This document shows, one piece after another, positions 48,601 to 60,514 of a DNA stretch of 64,000 nt. The position numbers and the translations under genes are program-made. The DNA comes from Isoetes taiwanensis (lineage: Eukaryota > Streptophyta > Lycopodiopsida > Isoetales > Isoetaceae): the NCBI GenBank assembly GCA_021234155.1, contig JAJEKV010000494.1, positions 105,999-169,998 of the forward strand, written 5' to 3'. Every line of letters begins with the position of its first letter. The stretch's first letter is position 1. The notes below the pieces were generated by a model that saw only the letters and a list, made by a program, of their open reading frames with translations, ran no database searches and had not been told where the DNA came from.

Positions 48601-50924
48601 TTGGAGTGCCATCACCAGCATTCTTTTGCCTCCTCTTTGGAGTGGACTCAACTACCAACTCAGCTTCCTCTTCCCTGGTATCTCCTGGGTTAAAATCTGG
48701 ATCTGTGTCCTTTGTAGCTTCTTACGTAGCGAGGTCGAGGCTGGGACCTGCAGATGATCTTTGAGACAGAAATTTGAATCTTTCTTAGCTTCTCCAATTA
48801 CTAATTTAGCACTTGGTGATGAAAGATTTTTACATTGCAGTAGTCATTGAAGGCTCTGCACACACTTTTTGCTTTAGCTTTCTCAAGTGCCATCCTCTCA
48901 ATTTCCTCAACTTCACTTTGCCATGTTCGAGCAGGCACTGTTGCAGATTGTTCTATTACTGGCACTGAAAATGTCATTGGTGATCTGGAGCTGGAAGGTA
49001 GAGGGTCTCTGATTTGATGCGCTTATTATGCTCAGTAAAATCTGTAAAGAGAGTCGATGCAGATGGCTCAAGAACATCAGCCATTAAAGCTGCTTCTGGG
49101 ATAGGAACAGCCTCATCTGCAAACAAACAAATGATCTAAATTTCAATAGACATAAAAGAACATGAAAACAGAACTAATGAGAAATATATGGTACATCCTG
49201 CCAAGCATGTACATTTCATGTACATAGAATGTACCAAATGTAAGTAACTACATTTAACTATAGCCAAATGTACATGTACATGTTCCTCAATGTACATAAA
49301 GGTACATCAATGTACCAGATGTACCTTGATGTACCCAGATGTACCCAGGTATCCAGTTAGGGAATGTAGATCTATGCCCAAAAAAAAGCACATATATGTA
49401 AAAAATGCACATACTTATGAATCCATCTACAGATGCACTCTAAAGATAAATGCATGTACATCTATTTGCGGATGTAGACTCCATTAGAGACATGTACAAG
49501 CTGATACAGCTGCAGTCCAAGCTCAAAAATAAAAGCATCAATAAACAAGCAAATATATGCCTATGTACCTCTGCTTACAGATGTACACTAAAAGTTATAC
49601 ATGTACAAGGAATAGCAATGCACTGAAAGCCATACATGTAGAACTATGCAGATTACAATAACAAATATGAATGAAGAGAAATATAAGTTTAAATTAGTTG
49701 AGAGCAATGCATACCTTTCACGGCCGGAAACCAAGCTGAATTCGAATGCCCTCATCCCGGATGCAACCTTTTATGCAATTACGTCTTTCATGGACCCGGA
49801 TAACACAAGCGAGAAGAGGCAATAAGCATCTACGCATGGAGCTAGCAACAACAAACCAGTTTTGCCAAAGCCTTGCCCTTGAGGTACATGGCCCGAATGT
49901 GATGAAGCTGCTCTATAGAAGTAGCTCCTACGGGGTAGGGCCTCGGTCGCGAGAACAATAGGTCCTGCTCTCCCCATGAAATCCAAAAATCGTGAATGCC
50001 TTTCTGAACCAATTCAATGCAATTAAGTTTTTCCTTTGCTTGTTCAATTGAGATTTCATGCCTTTCAATGTCTTTAGTTGCTTCCTGCAAACCAATTTCT
50101 AGCTTAGAAGAGTGTTGTTCTTTATCATGTCTACTCATAACCAAGTCTTCCAACTTGTACTTCAACACTCCGAACATAACAGCATTTCCAGCAGGATCCT
50201 GGGACAATTTGTCAAATTCCTGTTTTGTCTCATCTATTTTCTGGCAGATCTGCTGCAGATCTTCGGATAGCATATCCTTTCTACCCTCAATCCGGCTGAT
50301 GACCTTCAATGCATCCCTCCTTTTTTCTTCCAGTGCTTCTACTTCATTCAATAGGTTAGTTTTCTCCTCCAACCCATGCTTAAGTAACTGCTTTATTGTG
50401 TCAACATCTGATCTAGAATAAGCCAGGGCTCTAATATTCTGCTGCAATACGATGTCCTGTTTGATAGTTGAGGATTTACACATTTGTAGGGTCCTCTGTA
50501 ACGTCTGAACTGAGGGTTTTGGCAAGATCTTTGGCGGTCCTAGCCACGTCCATCCAATCAACAAGCCGTCCCTTCAAGTGAAGAGCAAATGCTCTGGCAA
50601 AATAGGTTGAAATATAATGGTTTGTAACCTGTTTCTTGCCATAAACCAATTCATAATATTTAAAAAAATCATCTTTCCATGCGTTCTGGATTCTCCCTTC
50701 CTTGAATCCTCGTCTGTTTTTTGGAGCTTCACCCCATACCTCGTTCATAACCATCTCTAGGTTGGGTATGTGGGCCTCTGCATGTTTCTCCGCGGAGGTC
50801 TTTGGCTTGGATCACCTCGGAACCCAAGCGTAAACTCCTTGGAGGTAAAATTCCTTTGCTTAATGGCATCTTGCTTGGGCTGTGGTGATGAGCAAGCACT
50901 CATCTGGGGGCGTTTTGGGGCCAT
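45650..50924 (-). CDS. Coiled-coil/NLS protein of the DNA transposon, possible C48-like end
   Basis: The start ATG at 50924 reads MAPKRPQMSACSSPQPK. Exon 1 runs to 49715 (CCGTGAAAG before GTATGC) with one frameshift near 50500. It holds NAWKDDFFKYYELVYGKKQ and a long coiled coil (EEKTNLLNEVEALEEKRRDA, KLEIGLQEATKDIERHEISI). Exon 2 (49116 to 48505) carries DEAVPIPEAALMADVLEP and a lysine-rich segment with TPKRRQK, GKKQAKSPATKK and PPKRKISS that looks like a nuclear localisation signal. Exon 3 starts at 48433 with TPITVVKEADPDPSE. Near 47960-47750, FYLVRPDTFRNFVNSLKNKG and RCQYIFVPLR faintly recall a C48 (Ulp1-type) peptidase, but the His/Asp/Cys triad cannot be confirmed. Beyond that it is unreadable, so the 3' end is approximate. 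Its role is presumably accessory to transposition. Confidence 0.5.
49185..49350. repeat. TGTACAT cluster in an intron of the accessory gene
   Basis: At least ten GTACAT/GTACC units in 165 bases, including ATGTACATGTACATG, inside the intron between 49714 and 49117 of the minus-strand gene. Confidence 0.8.
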
Positions 50925-51155
50925 AGCTAGATGAAGAATTCATTGATCGGAATCCAAGCGAGAGAAGGCGGGAGGGGATAGTGAGCGAGAGGCAAACCAA
51001 GAAAAGAATTTGGGAAAGAATTTCAAAATCCGATAATTCTTGGGTTGAGTAGTGGATAGCCATTAATCATGGAGTTACTAGCTGGTCATGATGTGATTAT
51101 TCCAAAAATGTGCATTCGGTACATATGTATATGTACAAAAGGGCTACATTTATAG

Positions 51156-51178
51156 ACACCCTTTCATGCTTTTACCAC
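51156..51178 (-). repeat. Right terminal inverted repeat
   Basis: On the minus strand GTGGTAAAAGCATGAAAGGG followed by TGT. TGTACA motifs lie just inside it (about 51115-51137), as they do inside the left end (41927-41990). Confidence 0.85.
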
Positions 51179-52328
51179 GGCATCACCCATGGACTGCTCC
51201 AGTTGCATCTCCTCGGGTCCGATGAGGCAAGAAGGGTTGCATCTCCCCTTCGAGGGGTCTAGAGGTGCGGTGGGCGGCTAGAGAATCGTGGCGACACACG
51301 ATTGCGATCGAACCCCCAAACCCCAAAGCGAGCCAAGCCAACACTTGCAGCTCAGGAGGAGGCGGGGGCAACACCATTGCCCGGGGAGGTGTCCGGACCC
51401 ATGCTCGGCCCACCGCGAAGTGGCCGACCATAAGCCTAGCCCACTATGGGATCCCGAAGCCCCCACTTTCGGCGGGGATCCTCCCTCCACTTTCCCTCTA
51501 GCCCGTTATGCGGTCTTTGAGTCATATCATAGCCTCAATAGCACGGTGGGCTCCTATGCCTGAGGCATCTAATAGGAACTAAGGGATCTACTCTAGGAGC
51601 ATACTACATATGGCCCTAGGTCTCTACCCCCCTTCCCAATACAAGAGGAGCAAACATGATCAACCAACATCACATAATCATCATATCCTAAGAATGATCA
51701 TAAGAAGAACATCTTAACCTAATCATACAATCTAACTAATGGTTAGGGTTCATTGATTAGGGTTCAAGATGTTGAATACGGGTTCTAGGATGGCTCTACT
51801 CTAGATACAAGATACTAGCATATACGGAATGCTAATTCCGGATAAGCTATCACAACTACTATCCTACATACACGCTCTGAAGCTCTCCCTCCGGATCAGG
51901 TGTGCCTCCATAGTCTTCGACTCACGAGATCTTTGCTCTTACTCCAAGAGCGAGTCTACCCCTGGGGGCTGCTGCACCCGGTCTATGCCTACGACAAGCG
52001 ATGTTGAAGCGGGGTTTCGAGCGAGTGGGTGAGTCTCTAGGTGCTAGGGCTGGAAAGAGGCCTAGGGTTAGGGTTTATGCCTATATGAGCTAGGTCCACC
52101 TAGGATGCCACGTGGCACCAATCGGGTGAGTCCTGTGTGGCGGGTGCCCAATAGGTTAAGGCCACGTGGATAATGGTCTAAACCTATGGTTGGCTAAGTT
52201 ATGAGAATAACTTGGCCATGCCCCTAGTGCCACCACTTATGGTATACAAGGCTATGAATGATAGACTTGTATGGTGGCCGGATCGAGGAATATCGTATTT
52301 ATAGCGTATATTCCCCTGGACCGTCACA
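51179..52328 (-). repeat. 3' LTR of the gypsy element, inner part
   Basis: Matches 62665-63803. The LTR starts here on the minus strand with TGTGACGGTCCAGGGG at 52328. A TATAAATA-type motif lies about 25 bases in (near 52295-52305). Confidence 0.88.
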
Positions 52329-52340
52329 TTCTCCCCTTAG
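52329..52340 (-). other. Polypurine tract of the gypsy element
   Basis: CTAAGGGGAGAA on the minus strand abuts the LTR. It is preceded by GAGGACAAAGATTGTCC, a typical gypsy end context. Confidence 0.8.
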
Positions 52341-53169
52341 GACAATCTTTGTCCTCGGCATTAGCAGCTAAAGGTGACGAACCTACCTTAAGCACGCAAC
52401 ACATCAACACATGTCATAATCTTTAGTTTAGTTTAGCAATCAAATTTTATTAGTTCAAGTCAAAAATTTTTAGGCTATATTTGTACTTATACAAAATTAT
52501 ATAGCCTTAACACGGTTATTTCTTATAATAATTCAAAATACTATTATAAGGATTATTAGGGTTCATAATCTAAATTATGGCTCCCCTATCTTCTAAATGC
52601 TTGGCAGCTCCTCGTTGAGGTCCTCCTTCTACTTGCACGCAAAGGAGCACATTACGTTAGTTTAGTTAATAATTTGTGGTTTTAGGGGACCACCCCCTTA
52701 CCTCCTTGAGCGAACTCTTGGCTCAAGGTTGTCCCTACCTTGCCCAAGATCATGGCCCTTTCGGTTTGAGCTTAGGGATCATTTAAGATGCTCCCATCAT
52801 TGCCCATGATCGAGTGCTACCTTGTACACGATCCCCGGATCGAGTACACCCGATGCATCATGCCCCAGGGGTTTCAGCTAGGGAGCGTCTCCGCGATCCC
52901 ATCATCGCGCATGATCGCTTAAGCTTCACCATGACCCTCCTACGGCCCGGTGTGCGTACCCCGCATCGTGGCATAGAGATCATCCGTCGATGTCCCATCA
53001 TAAGCCCACCATGCCTCATTCCTCACTCACATGACCCTAATGGTCATGCGCACCTCTTTAGTGCGTGTGGCCTAGAAAGAATGCCCTAAAAGCGTATCCC
53101 ATCGCCCACCGCGATCCAAGGTTACGGCACATGCACCCTCCTAACTAGAATGCATGCGCCCGGGCTCAA

Positions 53170-54660
53170 AGCTAACTAACAACATACTAGCTAACCCACG
53201 GCAGAGTCGAGGTCGACCAAGTGGAGCGACTTCGCCCATCAAACTCCTTCATAAACTCGGGTATTGCTTCTCCAAATCTTGCTTCAATACCCATGCCGCA
53301 TCTTCCATGGGCAAGTGCTTCCACTTAACCAAATATTGGAGGAATTGAGACCTCCTAGTCTTCTTGAATGACTTATCAAAAGTAACAATTCGGGCACTAT
53401 TTCTACTTGCTCCTCAGTCATTTCCAACAAGGTTGGAGTATCCAAAACCTCCTCGGGGTTAGGATTGTGCCTTTTTAATAAACTTCGTGGAAGACCTTGT
53501 GGACCTTAAGATGGGCTGGAAGATCCAACTTGTAGGCTTGAGAGCCCACTCTCTCCAAAATCTTGAGCGGCCCAGCCCACCTAGGGGCAAGCTTCTTGCA
53601 GCTCCCAATCCAGCGGCTTGGCTTGCTTCACCTTGATCTTCAACCAAGCGGGTATGCCCACCTTAAACTCCCTTACGGTCTGTGCTTGTCGGCTACACTC
53701 TTACGCCGACTTCTTCTTTGCCAATAAATAACCCCTTACTTCCTCTACTAGGCTGTTGCATGTCCCCTAACATCTGGCTGGGATACTTCTACCTTGGACC
53801 GCGGGGTTGTGCGGTGTCGGGGGTTAAGCAGCGGTAGCCATAATTTATCATGAAAGGAGACATCTGCGATGACTCACGCAGCTGCTTGTTGTGGCGAATT
53901 CCACCAAGTGGATGTACTCATCCCACTTGGTTTGCTTGTTCCACACATAGCTTGAAGCATGTCTTCAATGATCAGATCGTCCTTTCCGATGCGGCCATCT
54001 GTTTGGGGATGATATGCAGGTACTCATGGAGAGCCCGATGCGGATGGTGCTAAAGAGATCACGCCAAAAGGCACTCATGAACTTAGAATCTCTATCGGAT
54101 ATTATCTCGAGGCATGCCATGGAGTCTAAAAATCTCCCTTACAAATAACTTGGCGGTGTCTAATGCGGTGTAATGCGTAGCGTCTTGCAAGGCCGCGAAA
54201 TGTGCCATCTTAGATAACTTATCTCGACAACCATCAATGCATCCTTGCCTCGAAGAGTTCTAGGGAGACTCTGTGATGAAATCCATGCTTATGACCTCCC
54301 ACTTTGCATTTGGCACCCCAATGGCTCTAAAGCACCGGAATCGAAGTTGCTCGCCTTGCAGTGTCTGCGACATAGCGGCAATCGAATATATGCAGCTATC
54401 GCCTCTTCATTCTGGCGAAGTAACTACTTGAATCTTGAAATAGGTCTTCATGAAGCCCGGCATGCCCGCTATTGGGCTGTTATGTGTGTCATGAAGAATT
54501 AACTTCCTTACCCACGAAGATTCGGGCACACACAACTTATGCTTGTGGTACAACAGGTTGCCTTCCTTCTTAAAATGCTTGAAGGCTTCCCGCTCCTTAT
54601 GCATTACGGCTTCCTTGGGAGGCTTTCCCACACCTCCTTGAAGTCCACATCGGTTGGCAA
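53170..54660 (-). pseudogene. Gypsy integrase and chromodomain-like C-terminus
   Basis: The zinc-binding start has LILHDTHNSPIAGMPGF (about 54570-54520). Core pieces include a SKMAHF block (about 54215-54190) and FRLHGMPR. The C-terminus shows [18 protein letters not shown] (about 53605-53552), [15 protein letters not shown] and a chromodomain-type LQYLVKWKHLPMEDA (about 53343-53299). Frames change at many places. The 52341-53170 stretch to the polypurine tract is non-coding and matches 24440-24740. Confidence 0.75.
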
Positions 54661-56060
54661 GGACTCCTCAATCTTCTTGCCAAACTCACTTTCGAAGAGT
54701 GGAAATCGCATTACAATGCGTCCTTATGCGAAATGGCCTCCTAGAGAGGGGCATCTGCTACAACATTAAGCTTACCGGGCTTATATATAATATCAAAATC
54801 ATACTCCTCAAGGAATTCCATCCACCTCCTTTGCCTTAAGTTGAGGGTGGTTGGGTGAAAAAGATCTTGAAGGCTCACGGTGATCGGTATCTAGCTGAAA
54901 CTTCCTTCCGACAAATAATGCCTCCATATCCTCAATGCCACGACAATGGCTAGCGCTCTCGATCATGGGTTGGGTGGCGTTGCGTTTTCGGCGTCGTTCA
55001 TCTTCTTTGAGTGCGTGGCGACTACCCTTCCTTCTTGCATCAAGGCCTTTTGTTGCTATCTTGCTCGCATCTGTTGCTACCAACTTATCTTTACTTTCGG
55101 TCAGGAAGGACAAAGCGAATCTTTGTTGTCAAGAGCCTCTTTAAGCTTCTCGAAGGAAGCTTGGACTTTCTCTAACCAATGGCTAGACCAATCCTTAATC
55201 TTCTTGGTCTTAGTGAGGGTCAGACGGAGGGGCGCCCACTTAGCAAAGTCCTTCCGCGAACTTTTTACGTAGTATCCATGGCAGAAAGCTTCTTACTTAC
55301 GCTACATTCCTTGGGGCTGGCCAATCAACTATTGCTTCAATCTTAGATGGATGCGTGGAGATTCCCTCGGATGTTACCACATGTCCCAAATACTCCCTTT
55401 CGGCCTGTTGCAAAGTGGCACTTTGAGAGCTTCCCATACAACCGATGGCGTCTCAACTTCTCCAACACTTTCACGAGATCTTTGACAATGCTCTTCAAAG
55501 GGACTTGCTGTAGACTAGAATGTCGTCGAAGAAGACAATGACAAACTCATCCAAGAAGTCTCACGAAGATGTCGTTCATAAAGCGCATAAATGTTGCGGG
55601 GGCGTTCGACAATCAAAGGGCATTCTTGTAAACTCAAAATGACCATACGGCGTTAAAGCGGTCTTATGGATGTCCTCTTCTTTTATTCTTATCTGATGGT
55701 ATCGATCTCAAATCAATCTTAGAGAATACCTTTGCTCCTTGTAGCTGATCCATTAGGTCATCGCCTTCGGCAATGCATACTTATTCTTTATCGATGCGCT
55801 TATTGGTGGCGATAGTCTATCACATTCTTAAGCTCCGTCTTTCTTCTTCACGAAGAGTATAGGTGCTCCAAAAGGAGACACACTTGCCCTTATGAATCAA
55901 GGTCTAGCAATTCTTGAATTTTGCTTCTTGAGCTCAATCAATTGCAGGGTGCTCATTCTATATGGTGCCTTCTTGGTAGGCTTAGCATCACGGAGCCAAT
56001 GTGATCTCACATTCTACACCCTATAAGGTGGCGGTTCTTGCGGATTTCATCAGGGAATAC
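54661..56060 (-). pseudogene. Gypsy reverse transcriptase and RNase H
   Basis: RT pieces in order include IQELLDLD, KIDLRS and FLDEFVIVFFDDILVYSKSL (about 55554-55495), where FFDD stands in place of the usual Y-x-DD catalytic box. HRLYGKLSKCHFA and the thumb follow. RNase H has LVATDASKIATKG (about 55083-55045), then FQLDTDHRE and YKPGKLNVVADA (about 54790-54755). Single-base indels break the frame about every 50-150 bases. Confidence 0.75.
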
Positions 56061-56870
56061 ATCCTTGAACTCTGAAATAAGCCTTGCTATCTGCACGGGC
56101 AAGTGATTCCCCTTTGGGTCACTTCCCTCACGCTTGCACTGGCCCAAGCGATTCCAACCTCAAGATGTAATCCACTTTATTCCTTTCTATGCTCTTCCTT
56201 AGGCTGCTTCAAAGAAATACCTTTGCATGGGAGAATCTAGCTTCTTACCTTTGACTATCAACTTGTTGCCGTCCGGTGCCGTCATGGTGACCGTTCGGTC
56301 ACAATCAATTCTTGCTTTAGGCTGGCTTCAAAATTCCATTCCCACAATAAGATCATACCTTCCAATATCCATGACTTACGCTCCCATCGGCCCCTTAGCC
56401 CCACTAAGGTCTATGTCAAAGGTGATCCTCCTCCCCTTAGTGTCCGAATGGCGCCATTTTGCCATAGCTCTTGGCCTTGGCTTAGACTTCAATACCTTGT
56501 TCTTCATTAGAGCGACCAATCTAGGAGATGCCAAAATTATGAGAGCTACTGTATCTATAGGGACTACATATGGCTTACTATCTATGATCCCATCAGCCGC
56601 AATGACGGTCGGTGATTCTCTATATCACGACTCAATGTTTGCACATATGTGGCACTCACCATCTATGAAGTCACGGGCCTCTGGTGGTGCGTCATCTTCA
56701 TACGCTTACGTTGGGGAATCCCAATCCATAAGCTCTGCTAAAATTATTTGCATGACGAATGGACAATCATGTGTTGATTGCCACGGCTGGAAGCACCTGA
56801 AGCATAACTTTTTCTCAATGCATTCTGTCTCTTTTTCCTTGGCCCGATTTGTCTAGAAGGCGGCTTGAAA
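56061..56870 (-). pseudogene. Gypsy protease and gag zinc knuckle
   Basis: The knuckle CIEKKLCFRCFQPWQSTHDC (about 56822-56763) keeps its cysteines but has lost the normal GH pair. The protease-end motif RYDLIVGMEF (about 56363-56334) and the preceding GRRITFDIDLSGAKG correspond residue for residue to the plus-strand copy at 32870-32970. The catalytic DTG position is degraded. Confidence 0.7.
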
Positions 56871-57930
56871 GCGCGCCCCGATGCATTACGTGGAAACTAC
56901 GGTCCCCAAAAGCTTTGCTCTTACCCTTACCTTCTGCTGACTCCACGATGGTGTAGGCTGCTGATTGCTTACCTTGGTATTGTCCACGATCTTGCGCCTG
57001 AACTCTTACCCACGAAGGTTATTTGCTTTCTGGCTGGGTTGTTGGTGCCTCTTCAAACTTATAGCTTTATCCTCGGCCTCTGCAACTGACCTTGGGTTGA
57101 TTGCTCTAACAAACCTCTTGATATTTGCTGTTCAACCCCTCAATATAGGTATCCGGCTTGCCTCTTTACGAGACTCGGGGAACATGAAGCCTAAGTCTCA
57201 TGAATTCTTCGGTATACTTAGCCAGCGATAAGCTACCTTGATTCAACTTTGTAAAAGCTCTTTGGATCGTCTACTAGTATGAGACCTTGGCACATAGTGC
57301 TTGCGGAAAGCCTTCTTTGAAGGTCTTAAACCTGCGGTTGTTCCTCTTGACTTGTTGGACTTAGCATATCCCTTCCACGGATCCTTGCGGTCCAATAAGG
57401 TTAGGCTGTAGCAACTTTCCCTATGTCCTTGTCTTTCATACCATATGAGTTGCCAAATTCTTCCATTTCATCCAGCCATGCTTCGACCTCCATGCACGAT
57501 CTATCTTTCCACGAGAGCTGGTAGAGCTTCCTTGTCTTCCACACATTGCTCATAGCACTATCCACCTTTTTCGGTAATCATCGTCTTTCTTGCCCTTTTC
57601 CTTGCCTTAGGTGTGCGAGTCCTTTGTCGGGACTAGAGCTGTCCTCCTTTGGAAGGAACTATCAGATGGTTTGGAGCTAGATGATGATGGGCTCTGGTTC
57701 TCCTCTTCCTTCTTCTATCACGGCGTTCCCAGTTTGCCCTCCCCTTCTGGCGGGGACTTCGTCACCACCCGGGAAAACAAGGTGGAGGTGGGTGACCATC
57801 TTCTGTGCATTCATGAGAGGTGTCGCCCGGTTGATGAGGTGTTGCATCGATTCCTCATACGCACCAACCTTGCGTTGTTGCGCCTCACGGTGACATATCA
57901 CGCTCAACATCTTCTTGTTCCACCTTAAGC
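56871..57930 (-). pseudogene. Gypsy gag capsid
   Basis: LNQGSLSLAKYTEEFMRLRL (about 57250-57190) matches the capsid motif of the copy at 32044. EESMQHLINRATPLMNAQK (about 57850-57795) matches the upstream block. Frames are interrupted several times. Confidence 0.7.
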
Positions 57931-58209
57931 AGATTCCTTGGTACCCAATTCGTGAGTCGGTCTGATCTTGAGATCACGCACTTGAGTTCCTTCTTTGCAA
58001 GGATTGATCATTAATACATGTTATTAGGTTAGGCAATGATCATTTTTGCTTACAATTAAATTGTTGTTAGGTACAAAAGAAATCATATGAAAATTTCTTT
58101 TACAAGTCAACATCATAGTAATACATTAATTAGTATATATGGGTACACTTAATGAACTACATGATAATACTTAAAAGGGAGTTACAATGTATTTTAATTA
58201 ACTTAGCAC

Positions 58210-59735
58210 CCCAAATCTTCCATCAGCGATGTCGGCTTGAAAAAGTCCTTGATTTTCTTGAATCTGTGCCCTTGCCCATGTTACTGCGGGATTCTAGCCG
58301 CCGATCCTCCCTCAATGCTCTTGCTACGTGGTCTTTGGGAGTTACAGTGCGATTGCCGCCACTAACGACAAGTCTTGGCGTCCACGAGGTGGCCCCTTGC
58401 GAAGTCAAAGGCGTGAAGTGCTCTTGATCTCTTGAAGAGGATGACATGGTCTACTCCATAATCCATCTTAGCGTCTTGGCCGAGAACCACGAGAGTGCGA
58501 TTAGGGGCCTTGCCAGTTCTTCCCCTCTTGGAAATTTGAACTCCTTGTGAAGAACTACCATCGCCCACGGCTGGGGACCGGGAGATAGTACCTAAGTGAC
58601 TTATCCACGCCCCGGGCCGCGGTTCCGTACCCCTCCTCGGCGGCTTCGCAGAAAACATCTAGTGCGGCGAGATCTTCGTGGTCCCTCCACATTGTTGCCT
58701 GCGTTCTCAGTTGATGCTACCGGGTGCTTCCGCATGCTTCTAGAAGCGCCTTTGGTGAAGCTTGAGCTTGGGCCTTTCCACGGCTTGTACAGCTTTGCTT
58801 TGTATCTCACGGAATTCCTCTTACGGGATGATGGGTTCTTCTTCTTTGGTACATCGCCTTATCGTTGGTAGGCTTGGATATGCGACATAGTATCCCCTGC
58901 ATAGGGTGTCGGCTCAGCCACCTCCCTTGGAATTTCTTGATAATCATAGTCGATGAAGTCGCTGCCCTGCTCCTTTGCCATTAGGCTTAGGAGTTAAATG
59001 GATCTGAGGCCTTCTTCTTGACAATAGGGGAGGTTGAGGATGTGGATTGGCGAATATGTACTCCTCACCCTCGATGATCACTTGGGGTGAGGGCGTGATA
59101 CCCCTTGGTGGCTCGAAGTCTTGCCTCGGCTTCACGTTGTCGAGCTGAAGCCTCTCCATCCTTCTGCTTCCCTTATCTCCCAACTTGGGTTCTCCTCTTC
59201 TTCCTCCTCATAGTCCTGCTCCATCGCCCACCACGGTTGTCTCGATGTGGGCCGTAGTGTTAGTATGTCGTAGTGCGGATCTCACGGATGCTTATCATTG
59301 TCTTTGCCAGAGTGTGAGAGGTGCCAAATCAAAAGGTTGAATTGGCGGCTCTCTGGTTGGTTAAGCGCCTGTCTTGCATGAACAAAGCTAAAGGCTGCTT
59401 GGTTTGAGGCGTACCTATGCCTATGATGCTTACGAGGTCATGTAGTGCGGCATGTTTACGGTTCTATCCCATAACTTATTCTTGCCCCTGGATCCCCACC
59501 TATGGCTTGAGCAAGAGAATCTAGAGAAACCCATTTCCCTCCCTAGGTGGCAAGCTAACTTCGAGGGTAAGACCTGCTGATCATCTTGGCAAATTATATC
59601 GGTGTAGTAGGGAGTTCTAGTCAAAGGTGGCATGAAGGTCAAAGTGATGATCGAAGACATGGAAGGCTTGCTCGGCCGAGGGAATGCGGATGTGATTTGC
59701 CTCATTGTACCATCGACAAAGCTTGATGGCGCCAT
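58210..59735 (-). pseudogene. Element-specific frame between H3-like frame and gag
   Basis: An ATG at 59735 opens MAPSSFVDGTMRQITSAF. In changing frames there follow YYTDIICQDDQQVLP, a KWVSLDSLAQAIGGDPG segment, the block YQEIPREVAE (about 58940-58911), and GQDAKMDYGVDHVILFK. The last two are conserved in the plus-strand copy at 30290-30890. The segment KWVSLDSLAQ resembles blocks in uncharacterised plant transposon proteins. I assign no function. Confidence 0.5.
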
Positions 59736-60031
59736 TGGTATAAGGAGTATGAAAAATGGCTAAAGAGAATAAGCAAGGAGCTAGAAAATCGCCAAGAGAG
59801 CTAGGAGCGAGTTCGATGGGGAGAAAATGACAAATGAGGGCCCTTTTTATAGACTAGGGGTGCCTCGGGTTCCGTGCACAAAAGGTTCTTGATGGGGAAG
59901 ACTCCAAATCTATGGCCACTGGGTGTCCAAATGAGCTACCATGAAGTGCAATTCTAGACAAAAGCAAAGCAAGAAATACTACATGGCGGTTTGTTGGGTG
60001 AAAATTGGTAATTCTAGGCAAAAGCGGACGA

Positions 60032-60290
60032 AAGCTTAGGGTGGCTATGCGAATTTGGGCCTTTAGTCAAGAGGCGGAAAGGCTATTTTCATACTGACCT
60101 TAGATTTTATTTGTTTGGCGAGTTCTATTGCTTGGTTTTGGGAAATTTGAAGGTCCTAGCATGCTTAATTAGGATTTTCTAACCTAATTTGGATGTTTTC
60201 TTGGGCTAATTGGGCAAAATCTGGTCAAACATGGCGGCTTAGGATGGCTATGCGAATTTGGGCCTTAGTCAAGGCGGAAAGGCTATTTTC
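60032..60290. repeat. Direct repeat of about 55 bp in the gypsy leader
   Basis: GCTTAGGRTGGCTATGCG followed by AATTTGGGCC and GGAAAGGCTATTTTC occurs at 60032-60091 and 60237-60290 with small indels. It lies between the H3-like frame and the next frame. Confidence 0.75.
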
Positions 60291-60514
60291 GCCACACCTT
60301 CCGATTCGGCTATTTTGGCGAAATTTGACTAATTTGCCTATAGTACTCTTACTAAATTATTCTATTTGGATGCTTACGGTCATGATGGCTACAACTAAAC
60401 TAAAATTTGAGCAACCTAAACACATTTTTATACAAAAATTGAAGTCACTTTACAACAAAATTTTTATATTTATGGGAGACTTAATAATTACATTACTTTG
60501 GACAAAATGCATCC

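Larger units (their letters stand above)
41907..51178. mobile_element. Two-gene DNA transposon inside a gypsy LTR
   Basis: The uninterrupted LTR at 62665 reads CCCATGGCATCACCC. Here CCCATGGC ends at 41906 and GGCATCACCC resumes at 51179, so the insertion and a GGC duplication are direct readings (ATGGC/ACGGC is a possible imperfect 5-base alternative). The ends form inverted repeats of about 23 bases, GGGTAAAAGCATGAAAGGGG on the left and GTGGTAAAAGCATGAAAGGG on the right strand. Inside are two convergent genes: an RNase-H-like transposase (plus) and a coiled-coil/NLS gene (minus). Arrays of TGTACAT lie near both ends and between the genes. I cannot place it in a named superfamily. Confidence 0.85.

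Noticed and set aside
56227-56856. 209-codon plus-strand frame
   Set aside because: It is the antisense of the gypsy protease region, which reads better on the minus strand.
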